Source: Moritella marina ATCC 15381
GTDB taxonomy: Bacteria; Pseudomonadota; Gammaproteobacteria; Enterobacterales; Moritellaceae
DNA length: 64,000 bases
Assembly: GCF_008931805.1 (NCBI RefSeq)
Contig: NZ_CP044399.1
Location: 1,550,001 to 1,614,000 of the forward strand
Direction: 5' to 3'
Shown here: positions 53,341-62,726 of the stretch, one piece after another
How positions within the stretch are numbered: position 1 is the first letter of the stretch
Layout of the letters: the number at the start of each line of letters is the position of its first letter
Made by a program: the position numbers and the translations under genes
The notes under the pieces: model-generated
Told to the model about the DNA's origin: nothing
Seen by the model: only the letters and a program-made list of their open reading frames with translations
The model's database searches: none

Positions 53341-55749
53341 TTGAAAACAACGCTAGCGTTCCCAATTTTAATCTTTCTATCGGCTTGTAGTAATATCAAA
53401 GAGACTTCAACAATAAAGGATGACATAAAAAAAATATCAGACGAGTTAGCTTCTAACCAGTATCAACCTGAAGATGTCAAATTCATTAAAGCAGAACTCA
53501 GAGAAAAAAAGAAGTCTCTGCAAACTGAGGAAGACAAATATACCTCACTATTAAAAAAATGGGGATTACTGCCCGAGTATGATCCTGTCCCCTTCAACCC
53601 TAATTCAGGTCAATTTGATGCGAGTTATCATCCTTATGTCGCACCCGTTTCCTACACCCACAAACAAGACTCAATATACTTCCAGCATCGCAATGCAAAT
53701 ACCGATGGTACAAACATGCATTCTTTATTGCCCTATAGCCGGGAACCGTATGTCAATTCTCAGTCAGGTTTCAAAGTAAGCAGTGAACGCATGCCAACCA
53801 ATATTTCCAGTGATCTAGACTTTTCAGATCAGCAGTACATCAATACAGTTTATGATGTTGTAGCCGCTGATTTTGATAGTAATTTCCAACAAGAAATAGT
53901 GACGTTTTATTTTAAGAAATTCAGCAGTACTAACATGCAGTTACGGGCTAGAATCACTTATATAAAAGACGACCAAAAACGTCTGCATGATATAGAGGAC
54001 GGTAATTTCAATTTAAGCAGCGATGCCGCCACCAAAGACTTTTTACTGTACAGCACTAACTCAGAGCCAGAGTTAGACGGAAAGCTTAAAGATGTCACCG
54101 AGTGTGCATACATTCAAGTTGAGTCAATGGATGTCACCGCGGATGGACAAGATGATTTCCTTGTTACTCAGTATTGTGGTGAAGTCAAAATATGGCGGCC
54201 GAATAATATCTTTAGCAGCAGTGGTTCATTCTCGCTAACACAGACCTTTAAACATAGTTTTTATTACAACAACGACATAGAAAAAGTCAGCCTAGCCACA
54301 GGCAACGTCGACGGTGATCCAGCCGAGGAACTTGTTATTGCCTTCGCTGAGGTTTGTAATCAACAAGGAGGTGGAAGCAGCCCCTACATTGAAATGCACA
54401 ACATCGACAGTCAGGGGCGATCATCGAGTAAATTTACCCGACAGCTCGAAGGTTTTACCTATAACAGTGCTAAATCAGTCTCCGCGTCGCAAGCTTCACC
54501 ACAAGATGTAGAGAGCTCACGTACTTATCATCTGGAATTAAACCCTTCAGCAATCACGATCGGTAATATAGATGAAGATCCAATGAACGAAGTGATCATC
54601 GGGGGCGCACCATGGAGCCACCCAGATGATGATAATGATCAAGTCATATCTCAAGATAATGTTGGCGTTGTATACTGGGACCCATCAAACGCGCATAACG
54701 ATTTTGGTCATGGTAACTGGGGCTCTGAAACAGCCTTCTTTAAGCTTAACCCTGGCACGTGGAGTTGGGGAAGAAATGTAGCGACAGACATATCAGCTTG
54801 GGACCCATTTGGTTGGGGCAGCAATAAGCTAATTTATTTTGGTGATAAGGTATTCCAACTACCATTAGAAACAGAAGACCAAGGTTCACAAATGTACCTC
54901 GTTGAAAACGGGTTGCCCCAAGAAAGTAATAGCAATATATCTCGATCTGCTTTCTCCGTTGGTAATTATGCTTTGATGGATCTTGTCCCTATTGAGGGTG
55001 TGGTTGGAGAACAGTCTGATATTATCGACGATGCAAGAGAAGAACTGTTCATTTTACCATTCACCATGTTGCATGAAGAAGCCAGTGATGACCGCCTATT
55101 CCATACCGAAACATCTAAACCTTCTTTTCTAGTCGCGGTACATGACGAATGGTATTACACACATCAAACCCCTGAAATATTACCCTTAAATGGTGGATGG
55201 TTTACATTGGGTGACGTTTATCTAAAAAACAATGACAAATTGGACTGGCATATACCCCAGGAGTTTGCTCAAAATAATGACCCAAGACCAATTACCATTG
55301 ATTTCACCGGTCAAAGAATGGCTCTCGAATATGAAGGGATAGAAGAACACAGCATCGGATTTTCGGATCCCCTCATCCAAGGCCTGTTCACCTTACCCCC
55401 TTTCTATGCGGATTCATCTGGCAGTGAAAAATCATCCGTATCAATCGGTTTCAAATCAACTAGTAAAGACAGTCTTGCGATATCAAAAGGCTATTCATGG
55501 CAGATCAAAGCCGGTATCAAATACAAAAGCAAGCGGGAGAATAAATTTTTAGGCTCGAATGACTTTGAGGTTGTATTTAAAGGGCTAAATAAAGGCTCGA
55601 CCATAACGACATCTGAAAATTACACTTATTCGACAAGTGAATATACGTTTGCGGAAACAAGTACCAATGGCCTTCACGACCATACCTTACTGCTGTCCAT
55701 TGTCCCTTACGACTTATTCGCTTACAGCGTAAAGAATGCCAGACCCTGA
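53341..55749 (+). CDS. Large lipoprotein with FG-GAP-type repeats, frame ends at CCC TGA
   Basis: The 802-residue product starts with TTG and has a lipoprotein signal (FLSACSN, Cys16). A helical segment follows (about 25-75). FG-GAP-like beta-propeller units appear at about 165, 320 and 405 (VVAADFDSNFQQEIVTFYF, GNVDGDPAEELVIAF, IGNIDEDPMNEVIIGG). The last third has alternating Ser/Thr-rich strands (FKSTSKDSLAISKGYSW). Its stop (TGA after CCC) interrupts a protein that appears to continue in the +1 frame of the next ORF. Function unknown. Confidence 0.6.
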   Translation: MKTTLAFPILIFLSACSNIKETSTIKDDIKKISDELASNQYQPEDVKFIKAELREKKKSLQTEEDKYTSLLKKWGLLPEYDPVPFNPNSGQFDASYHPYVAPVSYTHKQDSIYFQHRNANTDGTNMHSLLPYSREPYVNSQSGFKVSSERMPTNISSDLDFSDQQYINTVYDVVAADFDSNFQQEIVTFYFKKFSSTNMQLRARITYIKDDQKRLHDIEDGNFNLSSDAATKDFLLYSTNSEPELDGKLKDVTECAYIQVESMDVTADGQDDFLVTQYCGEVKIWRPNNIFSSSGSFSLTQTFKHSFYYNNDIEKVSLATGNVDGDPAEELVIAFAEVCNQQGGGSSPYIEMHNIDSQGRSSSKFTRQLEGFTYNSAKSVSASQASPQDVESSRTYHLELNPSAITIGNIDEDPMNEVIIGGAPWSHPDDDNDQVISQDNVGVVYWDPSNAHNDFGHGNWGSETAFFKLNPGTWSWGRNVATDISAWDPFGWGSNKLIYFGDKVFQLPLETEDQGSQMYLVENGLPQESNSNISRSAFSVGNYALMDLVPIEGVVGEQSDIIDDAREELFILPFTMLHEEASDDRLFHTETSKPSFLVAVHDEWYYTHQTPEILPLNGGWFTLGDVYLKNNDKLDWHIPQEFAQNNDPRPITIDFTGQRMALEYEGIEEHSIGFSDPLIQGLFTLPPFYADSSGSEKSSVSIGFKSTSKDSLAISKGYSWQIKAGIKYKSKRENKFLGSNDFEVVFKGLNKGSTITTSENYTYSTSEYTFAETSTNGLHDHTLLLSIVPYDLFAYSVKNARP

Positions 55750-56326
55750 TGACATTGGAAAATCAATCCAAGTGATGTCTCCTAGGGCTCCACAATTAAC
55801 TATGATGGAAGTCTCTAAATACAATGACACAGTGGTGAATAGCAATGAGTTAGACGAGCAATACTACTTACCATTTAATGTTGCAGACTTCACCACAAGC
55901 ACAGTTGGTGATCCTGCATCATATCCTTCCATTGAGAGTTATCGACAAAGGCTTGATGACGATGCTTATGATGTAATTTACGCCGTGTCAGAAGGAACAT
56001 CAGTTGCCAATATGGATACAACCCAAGCAATAACTAAAGGGGAAGGCGTTTCGGAAAGCACTAAAATAAGCCAAGCTTATGGTGCAGAATTTGGGGTCGT
56101 ATTAGGCCGCTTAGCGATAGATATGCGCCATATGTACGAATACGCCAAAGATATTAAGGTCACCATAGAAGATTCAAGTACCATTAAAGCATCGGTACCC
56201 GCGTTAAATTATAACGAAGGGTTCGCGACTTATGTGTGGGGTTTACACGGCTACTTAGAACCGACCTCTTCAACCGAAGGTGACAAAAACCAGATTTTAG
56301 TGATTGATCATTGGGTCAGTTATTAA
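55736..56326 (+). pseudogene. Continuation of the FG-GAP lipoprotein in the +1 frame
   Basis: The 196-residue ORF starts MPDPDDIGKSIQVMSPRAP and lies 14 bp inside the end of the large lipoprotein gene, without a good ribosome site. It has no signal peptide. Its content (SRAPQLTMMEVSKYND, VWGLHGYLEP) reads as the missing C-terminal part of the upstream protein (SIVPYDLFAYSVKN). A one-base change would join them, or a +1 ribosomal slip at CCC TGA would do so. Confidence 0.55.
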
Positions 56327-56447
56327 TTAGACTCGTCTTAGTCACATGTTATAAGCACAAGACCTCAGTAATGGGGTCCTTAATGTATTTTTACCATAAC
56401 GGAAACATTGAATAGCATAAATGTTTCCGTTATGAGTGCCTTATTCT

Positions 56448-57014
56448 TTAAACAGGTTTACGCGCTAACATAGTCGCAAACTGTAATTTAGCGCCGTTAT
56501 GCATAGTACCTACATCTTCATTGTACTTAATCAGTTCCCACCCAGCATAAGCCTCGCTTAACTGCCCTGCTTTTAGCGTGAAAGGAAACGGTACTGGGCA
56601 TGGTGTTTCTTCAGTGCTCATGGCACAAACAATCAGGTTGTAACCACCAGGTAGCGTTCGCTGGTGCATATCAGCAATAATAGCGTCGACATTCGCTGGA
56701 TTGACAAACATTAAGGTTACGGTACAAGAGATAAAATCATAATCTTTACTCAGGTTAGCGCTGTTAATGTCGTGTACCTGAGCCTTGATATTACTCATTC
56801 CCTCTTGCTGAGCAATACCTTGCAGACTATCAATAGCAGCTGGATTAATATCAATGGCGGTAACGTTAAATCCAAGCTGGCCGAGATACAAGGCATTACG
56901 CCCATTCGAACAGCCCATATCTAATGTATCGCACGGCTCAATAACTTTACATGCTTCAACTACTTCACTATGCGCAGGGTTTAAGCCGTAACGACTATTT
57001 AGATCGATTGTCAT
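56448..57014 (-). CDS. tehB: Tellurite-type SAM-dependent methyltransferase TehB
   Basis: The protein matches TehB along its length: THSEV-like PAHSEVVEA, DTLDMGCSNGRNALYLG (SAM site), YDFISCTVTLMFVN, PGGYNLIVCAMSTE and KLQFATMLARK at the C-terminus. TehB methylates tellurite and related oxyanions. I prefer the ATG at 57014 (MTIDLNSRYGL) over a GTG three codons upstream. No tehA is nearby. Confidence 0.85.
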   Translation of the reverse strand: MTIDLNSRYGLNPAHSEVVEACKVIEPCDTLDMGCSNGRNALYLGQLGFNVTAIDINPAAIDSLQGIAQQEGMSNIKAQVHDINSANLSKDYDFISCTVTLMFVNPANVDAIIADMHQRTLPGGYNLIVCAMSTEETPCPVPFPFTLKAGQLSEAYAGWELIKYNEDVGTMHNGAKLQFATMLARKPV

Positions 57015-57109
57015 GGTAACCACTTTAATTTTTTAAATGAGGGTTATCATCTTACTACTGATATTGGCCAATGAAATTGAGAATAGTCATTTACATCGTT
57101 TTTTCTGAC

Positions 57110-57559
57110 TTATACCGCTTTAAGCCAGTTGTGATCTTTCTCTTCAAGAATAATTTCAGACATTAGCGCTTCAGCTTCTGTACCTGCTAGTTTTTGAAGC
57201 AGGTAACTTAAATTACTATCTTCATTCAATAGCTCTAAAAATAGCTGACGCATAGTGGCATCAACTATTTTAGGGATTGCAGTTTCTTCTTTTTCCCAAC
57301 GGCCTACAGTTTGTTGATCTACACCTAATAGTTCACCAAGTACTCTGCGTGATTGATTAAATTGTAATCGTAAGAACTTAAACTCATCGCCTGTTAAGCC
57401 CTGATTTTTTTCTACAACCTCTGTACCAATAGCATCATGTAAACCATTCATATCATCGATACTTAGGTATTCTTCACCATCAATTATTTCAAGCGTGTAG
57501 CCATTTTTTAGATGCACATTTGGTAGACCACACTCTGTATAGTGGTATGTCTTAGTCAT
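57110..57559 (-). CDS. Antitoxin-like helix-turn-helix regulator (YgiT/MqsA type)
   Basis: The 149-residue protein has an N-terminal domain beginning YHYTECGLPNVHLKNGY and an HTH of the XRE type at about 65-95 (SRRVLGELLGVDQQTVGRWEKEE). Such proteins are commonly the antitoxin part of pairs with DUF4258-type toxins; the zinc-binding Cys pairs of MqsA are absent. A possible toxin remnant lies upstream. Confidence 0.65.
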   Translation of the reverse strand: MTKTYHYTECGLPNVHLKNGYTLEIIDGEEYLSIDDMNGLHDAIGTEVVEKNQGLTGDEFKFLRLQFNQSRRVLGELLGVDQQTVGRWEKEETAIPKIVDATMRQLFLELLNEDSNLSYLLQKLAGTEAEALMSEIILEEKDHNWLKAV

Positions 57560-57631
57560 TTTAACTCCAATTTTAAATAAATACTTTGCTAGATAATCAA
57601 AACTAGAAACAATAACTCCTGCTGTTAATAA

Positions 57632-57826
57632 CTAAATACTAATAACAGTAATCACTAGTACTGAAGGGTCATCTTCATGTCTTCTTAACACTAGTGGGAT
57701 CCTAATTGAATCACCTGAAGCAATTCCTTCAATGTTCATTTGCCAATCACCGCCTGCAGTTTGGTGTGGTTGTTCATGAAACCGCTTAGAATTACTTTTA
57801 AATGCCCATAAGTGTAGTGCCCTCGC
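57632..57826 (-). pseudogene. Possible remnant of a DUF4258-type toxin
   Basis: On the - strand a frame open from TAG at 57827-57829 to TAG at 57632-57634 ends with GDWQMNIEGIASGDSIRIP and then LVLRRHEDDPSVLVITVISI. The pattern resembles the C-terminal strands of DUF4258 toxins (a GxDxxG-type turn, then a strand ending VITV). No start codon or N-terminal part is visible. It lies directly upstream of the antitoxin-like gene, the usual order. The gap 57560-57631 and 57830-58048 holds nothing else I can support. Confidence 0.35.
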
Positions 57827-58048
57827 CTAACACCATTTAATGGATATTATAATAAAATAATCATTACTTATTGCGCTGATTGTTTATATCAATTTGATAT
57901 AATTATGGTCTACGACCTTTATTAGGTCAAGTATTTATATCATAATGATACAAATGTATGCTTAAGCTATTTTTAACATGGTTCAATAACAATAAAAGTC
58001 TCATCAAGTTGCTTTGACTTTTACGAGGGAATGTTAAAGTCCAGGGGG

Positions 58049-58441
58049 TTATTTCGTTCTGCCAGCCAACTTTTCAAATGTGCGCAGTGTACCCAGTCCA
58101 AGTAGTGCCACGACTAACTCCATCAGTTGATCCATTGGTATTTCAGGCCCCGATCCACCAGCCCACTCTATTAAAGGATTCAGGATAAATGGAAAGGCAA
58201 GACCGATAGCGCAGACCCAACCAATTGCAGGCCGCCAACCGGCGACAAAGAGTGAACGATGCTGAGCTTCAATCTTATTAATCTCGGCCTGCAGAATAGC
58301 TGGTTGCTGGGCTATTTTATCGAGCACCGCTTGTGCCTGCATGCGTTCTTCATCATTAGTAAAGATTCTATCCACTGCAGAACCCAATGCATCAATTGGC
58401 TCTGCAGCCGCACCACCAAATAGTTTTGTCCAAAAGCTCAT
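58049..58441 (-). CDS. Three-transmembrane phage holin (GTA type)
   Basis: The 130-residue protein matches the holin family with three membrane segments (KLFGGAAAEPIDALGSAVDR, HRSLFVAGWRPAIGWVCAIG, LMELVVALLGLGTLRTFEKL). These holins release phage or gene transfer agents. No endolysin or phage gene lies next to it, so it is probably a prophage remnant. Confidence 0.75.
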   Translation of the reverse strand: MSFWTKLFGGAAAEPIDALGSAVDRIFTNDEERMQAQAVLDKIAQQPAILQAEINKIEAQHRSLFVAGWRPAIGWVCAIGLAFPFILNPLIEWAGGSGPEIPMDQLMELVVALLGLGTLRTFEKLAGRTK

Positions 58442-58650
58442 AGTTTCACCTCATTTGTAAATTAAAATAGCGCGGTCAGCACTCTACCGAATTCCGTATA
58501 AGTAGAATGCCAACGCTTGATATTTATGTATCAAGCGTTTTGTTATGTTTGCTTTGATTGTATTTTACAAAAAGGTAGGTATTAGTTATGGCTGAATATA
58601 GTAAGGGAAATAGTATTAACGCTATGATTTGAATAGATTAAGTTTATGTT

Positions 58651-58687
58651 AAAAAGGCCCTGAGCGTTAAATACTCAGGGCCTTTTT
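58651..58687 (-). terminator. Terminator of the sulfite/oxidase cluster
   Basis: AAAAAGGCCCTGAG and CTCAGGGCCTTTTT form a 14-bp stem with a 9-base loop. On the - strand it follows the stop of the cytochrome gene by about 30 bp. Confidence 0.85.
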
Positions 58688-58717
58688 ATCGGAAGATAGC
58701 GTGTAGTCAAGAATGGT

Positions 58718-59320
58718 CTATTTCGTACTTTCCCCTAGGATGTATTTTGCAATCGCTTCTGATTCATGGCGATTGATAGGTGGTTTAGGCATGCCAAGAC
58801 CGCCTGACTTAATAGCCACTCCCAACCTATCAACAGCATTATCCGTTCCTTCATATTTAGCGCCAATTTCTTTCAAAGACAGACCTTTAGAATCTTTATG
58901 ACACGTTAAACAATCATTATCAGATAATAGTGATTTTACATCTAAGTTGTCAGGCTGATATATTTTTTTAGTGCTAGCGAGTTTAGTTAAGGCAATTATT
59001 TCTGCATCCGTTTCTTTTGCAGAGCCATAAACAACTGACAAATAAGCCGCTATAACCTTAGCCTCCCCCATACTGATAGGTGCACCATAGGCATTACGCA
59101 TTTTATACATCTCACCAGTCCACTCTTTTAGATCCATTTCTGGTGGTTGATACATAACGTAATCGACTGAATGACAAAGGTGACATTTAGATTGCGCGAG
59201 GCCATATCCTGGTAATGTCGACGGCTTAAGCTTGGTATTATCCATAGGTAAGGTAATTGATACGATCTCAGCTTTAACAGTCAATGAACATAGCGCTAAT
59301 ATAATAAGTAAAAACCGCAT
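58718..59320 (-). CDS. Diheme cytochrome c, SorB-like
   Basis: The 200-residue protein has a signal peptide (ending near KAEIV) and two heme-binding motifs, CHLCH (residues 46-50) and CLTCH (137-141). It follows the sulfite oxidase-type gene with TAA-ATG adjacency, as sorB follows sorA in sulfite:cytochrome c oxidoreductases, though SorB usually has one heme. It would take electrons from the molybdenum subunit in the periplasm. Confidence 0.75.
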   Translation of the reverse strand: MRFLLIILALCSLTVKAEIVSITLPMDNTKLKPSTLPGYGLAQSKCHLCHSVDYVMYQPPEMDLKEWTGEMYKMRNAYGAPISMGEAKVIAAYLSVVYGSAKETDAEIIALTKLASTKKIYQPDNLDVKSLLSDNDCLTCHKDSKGLSLKEIGAKYEGTDNAVDRLGVAIKSGGLGMPKPPINRHESEAIAKYILGESTK

Positions 59321-60574
59321 TTAAACCACCTTAATACTTGTTCGTTCAATCGCGTTTCGGTTATAACCGCCATGATTCCAAGAGGCATTAAGAGGTTGTG
59401 TCTCTCCACTCTTACCTGTAGCTCTTACCATCACAAGCGTTCTGCCTTTTTCATTAAAATTATGGCTTAACTTCCAACCTCGAAAGGAAAAACGACCAAG
59501 ATTTTCACCAAGCGCTGCTTGCATCCACTTATTGCCACCATCGACTGAAACTTCAACTTTTTTGATACCACTACCACTATCAAAAGCTATCCCTTTAATT
59601 TCAATACTAGTTGCAGCATTAACTTCATCACCATTTTCTAAGCTAGTAACAAAACTTCTTATTGGGAAACGATTTACAGGTAACGTCTTTTTCGCTCTGG
59701 CAGTTGGTAATTCACTCTTGGAATCGTTATCAGGTAGACGGTATGCAGTTGTCATAAAGAACGCATCAAAGTTATCAAACTCACCCTCTATAACTTTAAG
59801 GTGCGATACATGTTTAACCCAATATGTTGCATACCAACCCGGAACGATTAATTTCACTGGAAAGCCATTTAAAAATGGTAAAGGTTCACCATTCATTTCC
59901 CAAACAAGCATAGGTTCGCCCGTCATAATATGATCAATAGGTAATGATTTTTGAAAGTCTGGTGTGGTATCTCGAACCGGCTTATCCAAACCATCGATAA
60001 TGACACTTGTCGCAGCACTAGAAATTCCCGCTTTAGCTAACACATTTTTAAGTGGCACGCCTTTGAACTTCGCATTCCCCATAGCGCCATTACTTAATTG
60101 CGCACCAAAAACACGTGGAGATGAATAACCTCGACTATTACCAGTACACTGTTGTACCGCGACAATTTCTTGTTGGCCTTCAATCGACTTTAATTCAGCC
60201 AAGCTTAATGTCACTTCCTCATTAACAGCCCCTGAAATAGTAATAGTGTACTTATCAGTGTCTATGGCAACGGGGACGTCAGCTAGATGATAACGAACAA
60301 AGAAACGGTTGTTTGGTGTTATTAGCCCTTCATTGAATACATTAAAAGGCGTTTCAAGATGAGGTGGTCGAGTATGTACGATCACAACATTATCTTTTTG
60401 CGGAAAATTGCTTAATACAGGCTTAGGGCCATCGGCATAGCTAACTCCCTCACCATCTGAATACATTTTGCCGTATTTCATAAACTCTTTAGAGAAAGCC
60501 GTTAATGGTGCAGCAGCTAAAGCGACATAGCCACCAGCTTTAATGATTTCCCTTCTTAACTTATTCATTTTCAT
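59321..60574 (-). CDS. Molybdenum sulfite dehydrogenase subunit, SorA-like
   Basis: The 417-residue protein has a twin-arginine-type signal (LRREIIKAGG, residues 6-15) and a sulfite oxidase-type domain with Cys143 in QQCTGNSRG as the molybdenum ligand, plus GVPLKNVLAKAG and VKLIVPGWYATYWVKHV. The C-terminal dimerisation domain starts near residue 290. It belongs to the family of sulfite oxidase, SorA and YedY; sulfite is the most likely substrate. It sits between a cbb3 oxidase cluster and a cytochrome gene, so electrons probably flow from sulfite through cytochrome c to oxygen. Confidence 0.8.
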   Translation of the reverse strand: MKMNKLRREIIKAGGYVALAAAPLTAFSKEFMKYGKMYSDGEGVSYADGPKPVLSNFPQKDNVVIVHTRPPHLETPFNVFNEGLITPNNRFFVRYHLADVPVAIDTDKYTITISGAVNEEVTLSLAELKSIEGQQEIVAVQQCTGNSRGYSSPRVFGAQLSNGAMGNAKFKGVPLKNVLAKAGISSAATSVIIDGLDKPVRDTTPDFQKSLPIDHIMTGEPMLVWEMNGEPLPFLNGFPVKLIVPGWYATYWVKHVSHLKVIEGEFDNFDAFFMTTAYRLPDNDSKSELPTARAKKTLPVNRFPIRSFVTSLENGDEVNAATSIEIKGIAFDSGSGIKKVEVSVDGGNKWMQAALGENLGRFSFRGWKLSHNFNEKGRTLVMVRATGKSGETQPLNASWNHGGYNRNAIERTSIKVV

Positions 60575-60642
60575 AATTACAGTATCCTATTAATCTTTGA
60601 GCTGTTAACCTTCGATCTATTGGCCTTTAACTGGCTCACAGG

Positions 60643-62109
60643 TTATTTCATTTTTGATAAATATTTCGACAGGGATTTAATTTCATCATCTGTTAGCTTG
60701 TTAACGACGTTTTGCATCATATGACCTTGATCACCGGTTCTATCGCCTGTTCGCCAGTCAAATAATTGTTTCTCTAAATAGTCAGATGATTGACCTGCCA
60801 ATCTTGGAAATGATGGGCTACCTTGCGTTTCTTGACCATGACAAGTAGAACAAGCAGGAATAGCGCGTTGCCAATCACCTTGAAATATCAGGCGCTCAGT
60901 AGGATCTTTGATGATACCGTCAGCTGATTTCTCTGGGGTAATTTTACTTATCGCCGGTGAATCGAGTGAACTGAAATAGCTAGCAGCAAGTAACTTGTCT
61001 TTCACATCTAAGTCGGCAACTATATTTTGCATCGTTGCATTTTTTCTTAAACCAGATACAAACAAGTGTAATTGGTTATAGATATACGCTTGCTTTAATC
61101 CTGCTAACTTAGGCGCTCCAGGTAAAGTACCAAGACCATCTGCGCCATGACAGGCCACACAAGTCGTTAGCACTGCCGGCAATTGCTGTTCGTTTCGAGA
61201 GAAGATATAAGTGTTCGCTTGCATAATATCGATATTATCTTGTGGTTCACTCTGTAGGGACACAATATAAGAGGTTAAAGACAATATTTGATTTCTGCTA
61301 AGGCGTTGACCAAAATCAGGCATTTCGTTATACATGCCATTCTCAATATTACGTTTGATATCAGCATTGGTTGAACCATGAAGCCAGATATCATTCGTTA
61401 AGTTAGGGGCTCCTACGCTATGTGAACCTTGAGCCTCTTTACCGTGACATGATGAACAATTAGCATCGAAAAGCGCATTGCTTTTAAATGGTCCTTTATT
61501 TAGCTCAGACACATACTGGGTAAGCTCATCTATGTCTTTACCGCTCAGTACACCTTTCCAAGCTGGCATTTTACCCTTACGTCCATTATGTATGGTCGTA
61601 TAGACATCTTGAGGTGAGCCGCCGTATAACCAATCTTTATCAACTAAACTCGGGTAGTTATATTGCCCCTTAGCATCCTGACCATGACAAGCAGAACAAT
61701 TATCACCAAATAACGATTTACCACTCTGCAAAACAAGCGGATCTTTTTGTAACAGCGTAAAGACTTGTTCATCGGTATTCGCGTTGATTATTGCGTTAAT
61801 GTTATTGTTTATATCAATTGATTTAGCTACATACGCGTCATCGTTCTCGGTCCAACCGATAAACCCTTTCCAAGAAGCTAAACTTGGGTATAGAAGGACG
61901 TAAACAATTGCGCCTATAAACGCAATAAGATACGCAACAAAGAAAACCTTAGGAATTGGTGCATCTTTTTCATCTATTCCATCAAATTGCTCTACTGTTT
62001 TATTACTGTCTGCAGTTTTGGTCTTACGGAACTGTGAATAAATAACGGCAACCATGATAAAAAAGAAGATAATCGATAGTACGCTTGATAATATGTTCAT
62101 GGATCCCAT
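60643..62109 (-). CDS. cbb3 oxidase subunit CcoP with a fused diheme cytochrome
   Basis: The 488-residue protein starts with a CcoP N-terminal part (membrane segments at about 8-26 and 52-75, with DGIDEKDAPIP and the FIGWTE region). It then has four CxxCH sites: 138-142, 218-222, 317-321 and 420-424. Normal CcoP has two; the extra two, from about residue 300 on, resemble a cytochrome c4-type pair (VACHGADGLGT, STCHGQETQGS). The gene starts on the stop of ccoO (TAATG). The extra domain could receive electrons directly from SorB. Confidence 0.85.
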   Translation of the reverse strand: MGSMNILSSVLSIIFFFIMVAVIYSQFRKTKTADSNKTVEQFDGIDEKDAPIPKVFFVAYLIAFIGAIVYVLLYPSLASWKGFIGWTENDDAYVAKSIDINNNINAIINANTDEQVFTLLQKDPLVLQSGKSLFGDNCSACHGQDAKGQYNYPSLVDKDWLYGGSPQDVYTTIHNGRKGKMPAWKGVLSGKDIDELTQYVSELNKGPFKSNALFDANCSSCHGKEAQGSHSVGAPNLTNDIWLHGSTNADIKRNIENGMYNEMPDFGQRLSRNQILSLTSYIVSLQSEPQDNIDIMQANTYIFSRNEQQLPAVLTTCVACHGADGLGTLPGAPKLAGLKQAYIYNQLHLFVSGLRKNATMQNIVADLDVKDKLLAASYFSSLDSPAISKITPEKSADGIIKDPTERLIFQGDWQRAIPACSTCHGQETQGSPSFPRLAGQSSDYLEKQLFDWRTGDRTGDQGHMMQNVVNKLTDDEIKSLSKYLSKMK

Positions 62110-62726
62110 TAATTTAAATCCCCACCTTTTTCACGCGTATCTACGCCAAGACTCATCAAGTAAGCAACAAGCGCATCACCTTTTGTTTTACCTTCCACTT
62201 TGCTTGATGAATTTTCAATTTGCGTGTCTGTATACGGCACACCTAGTTTTTTCATCGCTTTCATTGAAGCAATAACATGACCAACGTTAAGTTGCTTTTC
62301 AAACAGCCACGGATATTGTGGCATGATTGAGGCTGGAACAACTGCCTGAGGATTGATGAGATGCTGTTTGTGCCAGCCTTGTGTGTACTTCAAACCAATA
62401 TTCGTTAAATCAGGGCCAGTTCTTTGTGAGCTCCACAAAAAGTTAAACTCATAAACATCATCTTCCATTTTATTAGGACGACCGTATCTTTTTCTTTCCG
62501 GTTCCAAGTTTCTAACCATCTGGGTATGGCATGCCACGCAACCTTCAGCCATATACACATCCCGTCCAGCTAACTCTAAGGCTGTGTATGGTTTAGCTGT
62601 CGTTATTTCTTTAAGATCGTTGGTGAAGAAGAACCCTGGGAAAACCCACACAAAGAATGAAAATAACACCACGACTGTCGTGATAGTGATAAAAGCCATT
62701 ACTGACTTGGATATTGACTCTTCCAT
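62109..62726 (-). CDS. ccoO: cbb3 oxidase subunit CcoO
   Basis: The 205-residue protein has one N-terminal membrane segment (about 10-34), the CcoO heme site CVACHTQM at 63-70, RYGRPNKMEDDVYEF-type sequences and the conserved SQRTGPDLTNIG. It is monoheme, as CcoO is. It overlaps ccoN by TAATG, and is followed by ccoP. Confidence 0.9.
   Translation of the reverse strand: MEESISKSVMAFITITTVVVLFSFFVWVFPGFFFTNDLKEITTAKPYTALELAGRDVYMAEGCVACHTQMVRNLEPERKRYGRPNKMEDDVYEFNFLWSSQRTGPDLTNIGLKYTQGWHKQHLINPQAVVPASIMPQYPWLFEKQLNVGHVIASMKAMKKLGVPYTDTQIENSSSKVEGKTKGDALVAYLMSLGVDTREKGGDLN

Noticed and set aside
57824-57830. GCCTAAC, the core of integron attC sites
   Set aside because: A single heptamer is expected by chance in 64 kb, and no matching GTTRRRY partner or folded site was found.
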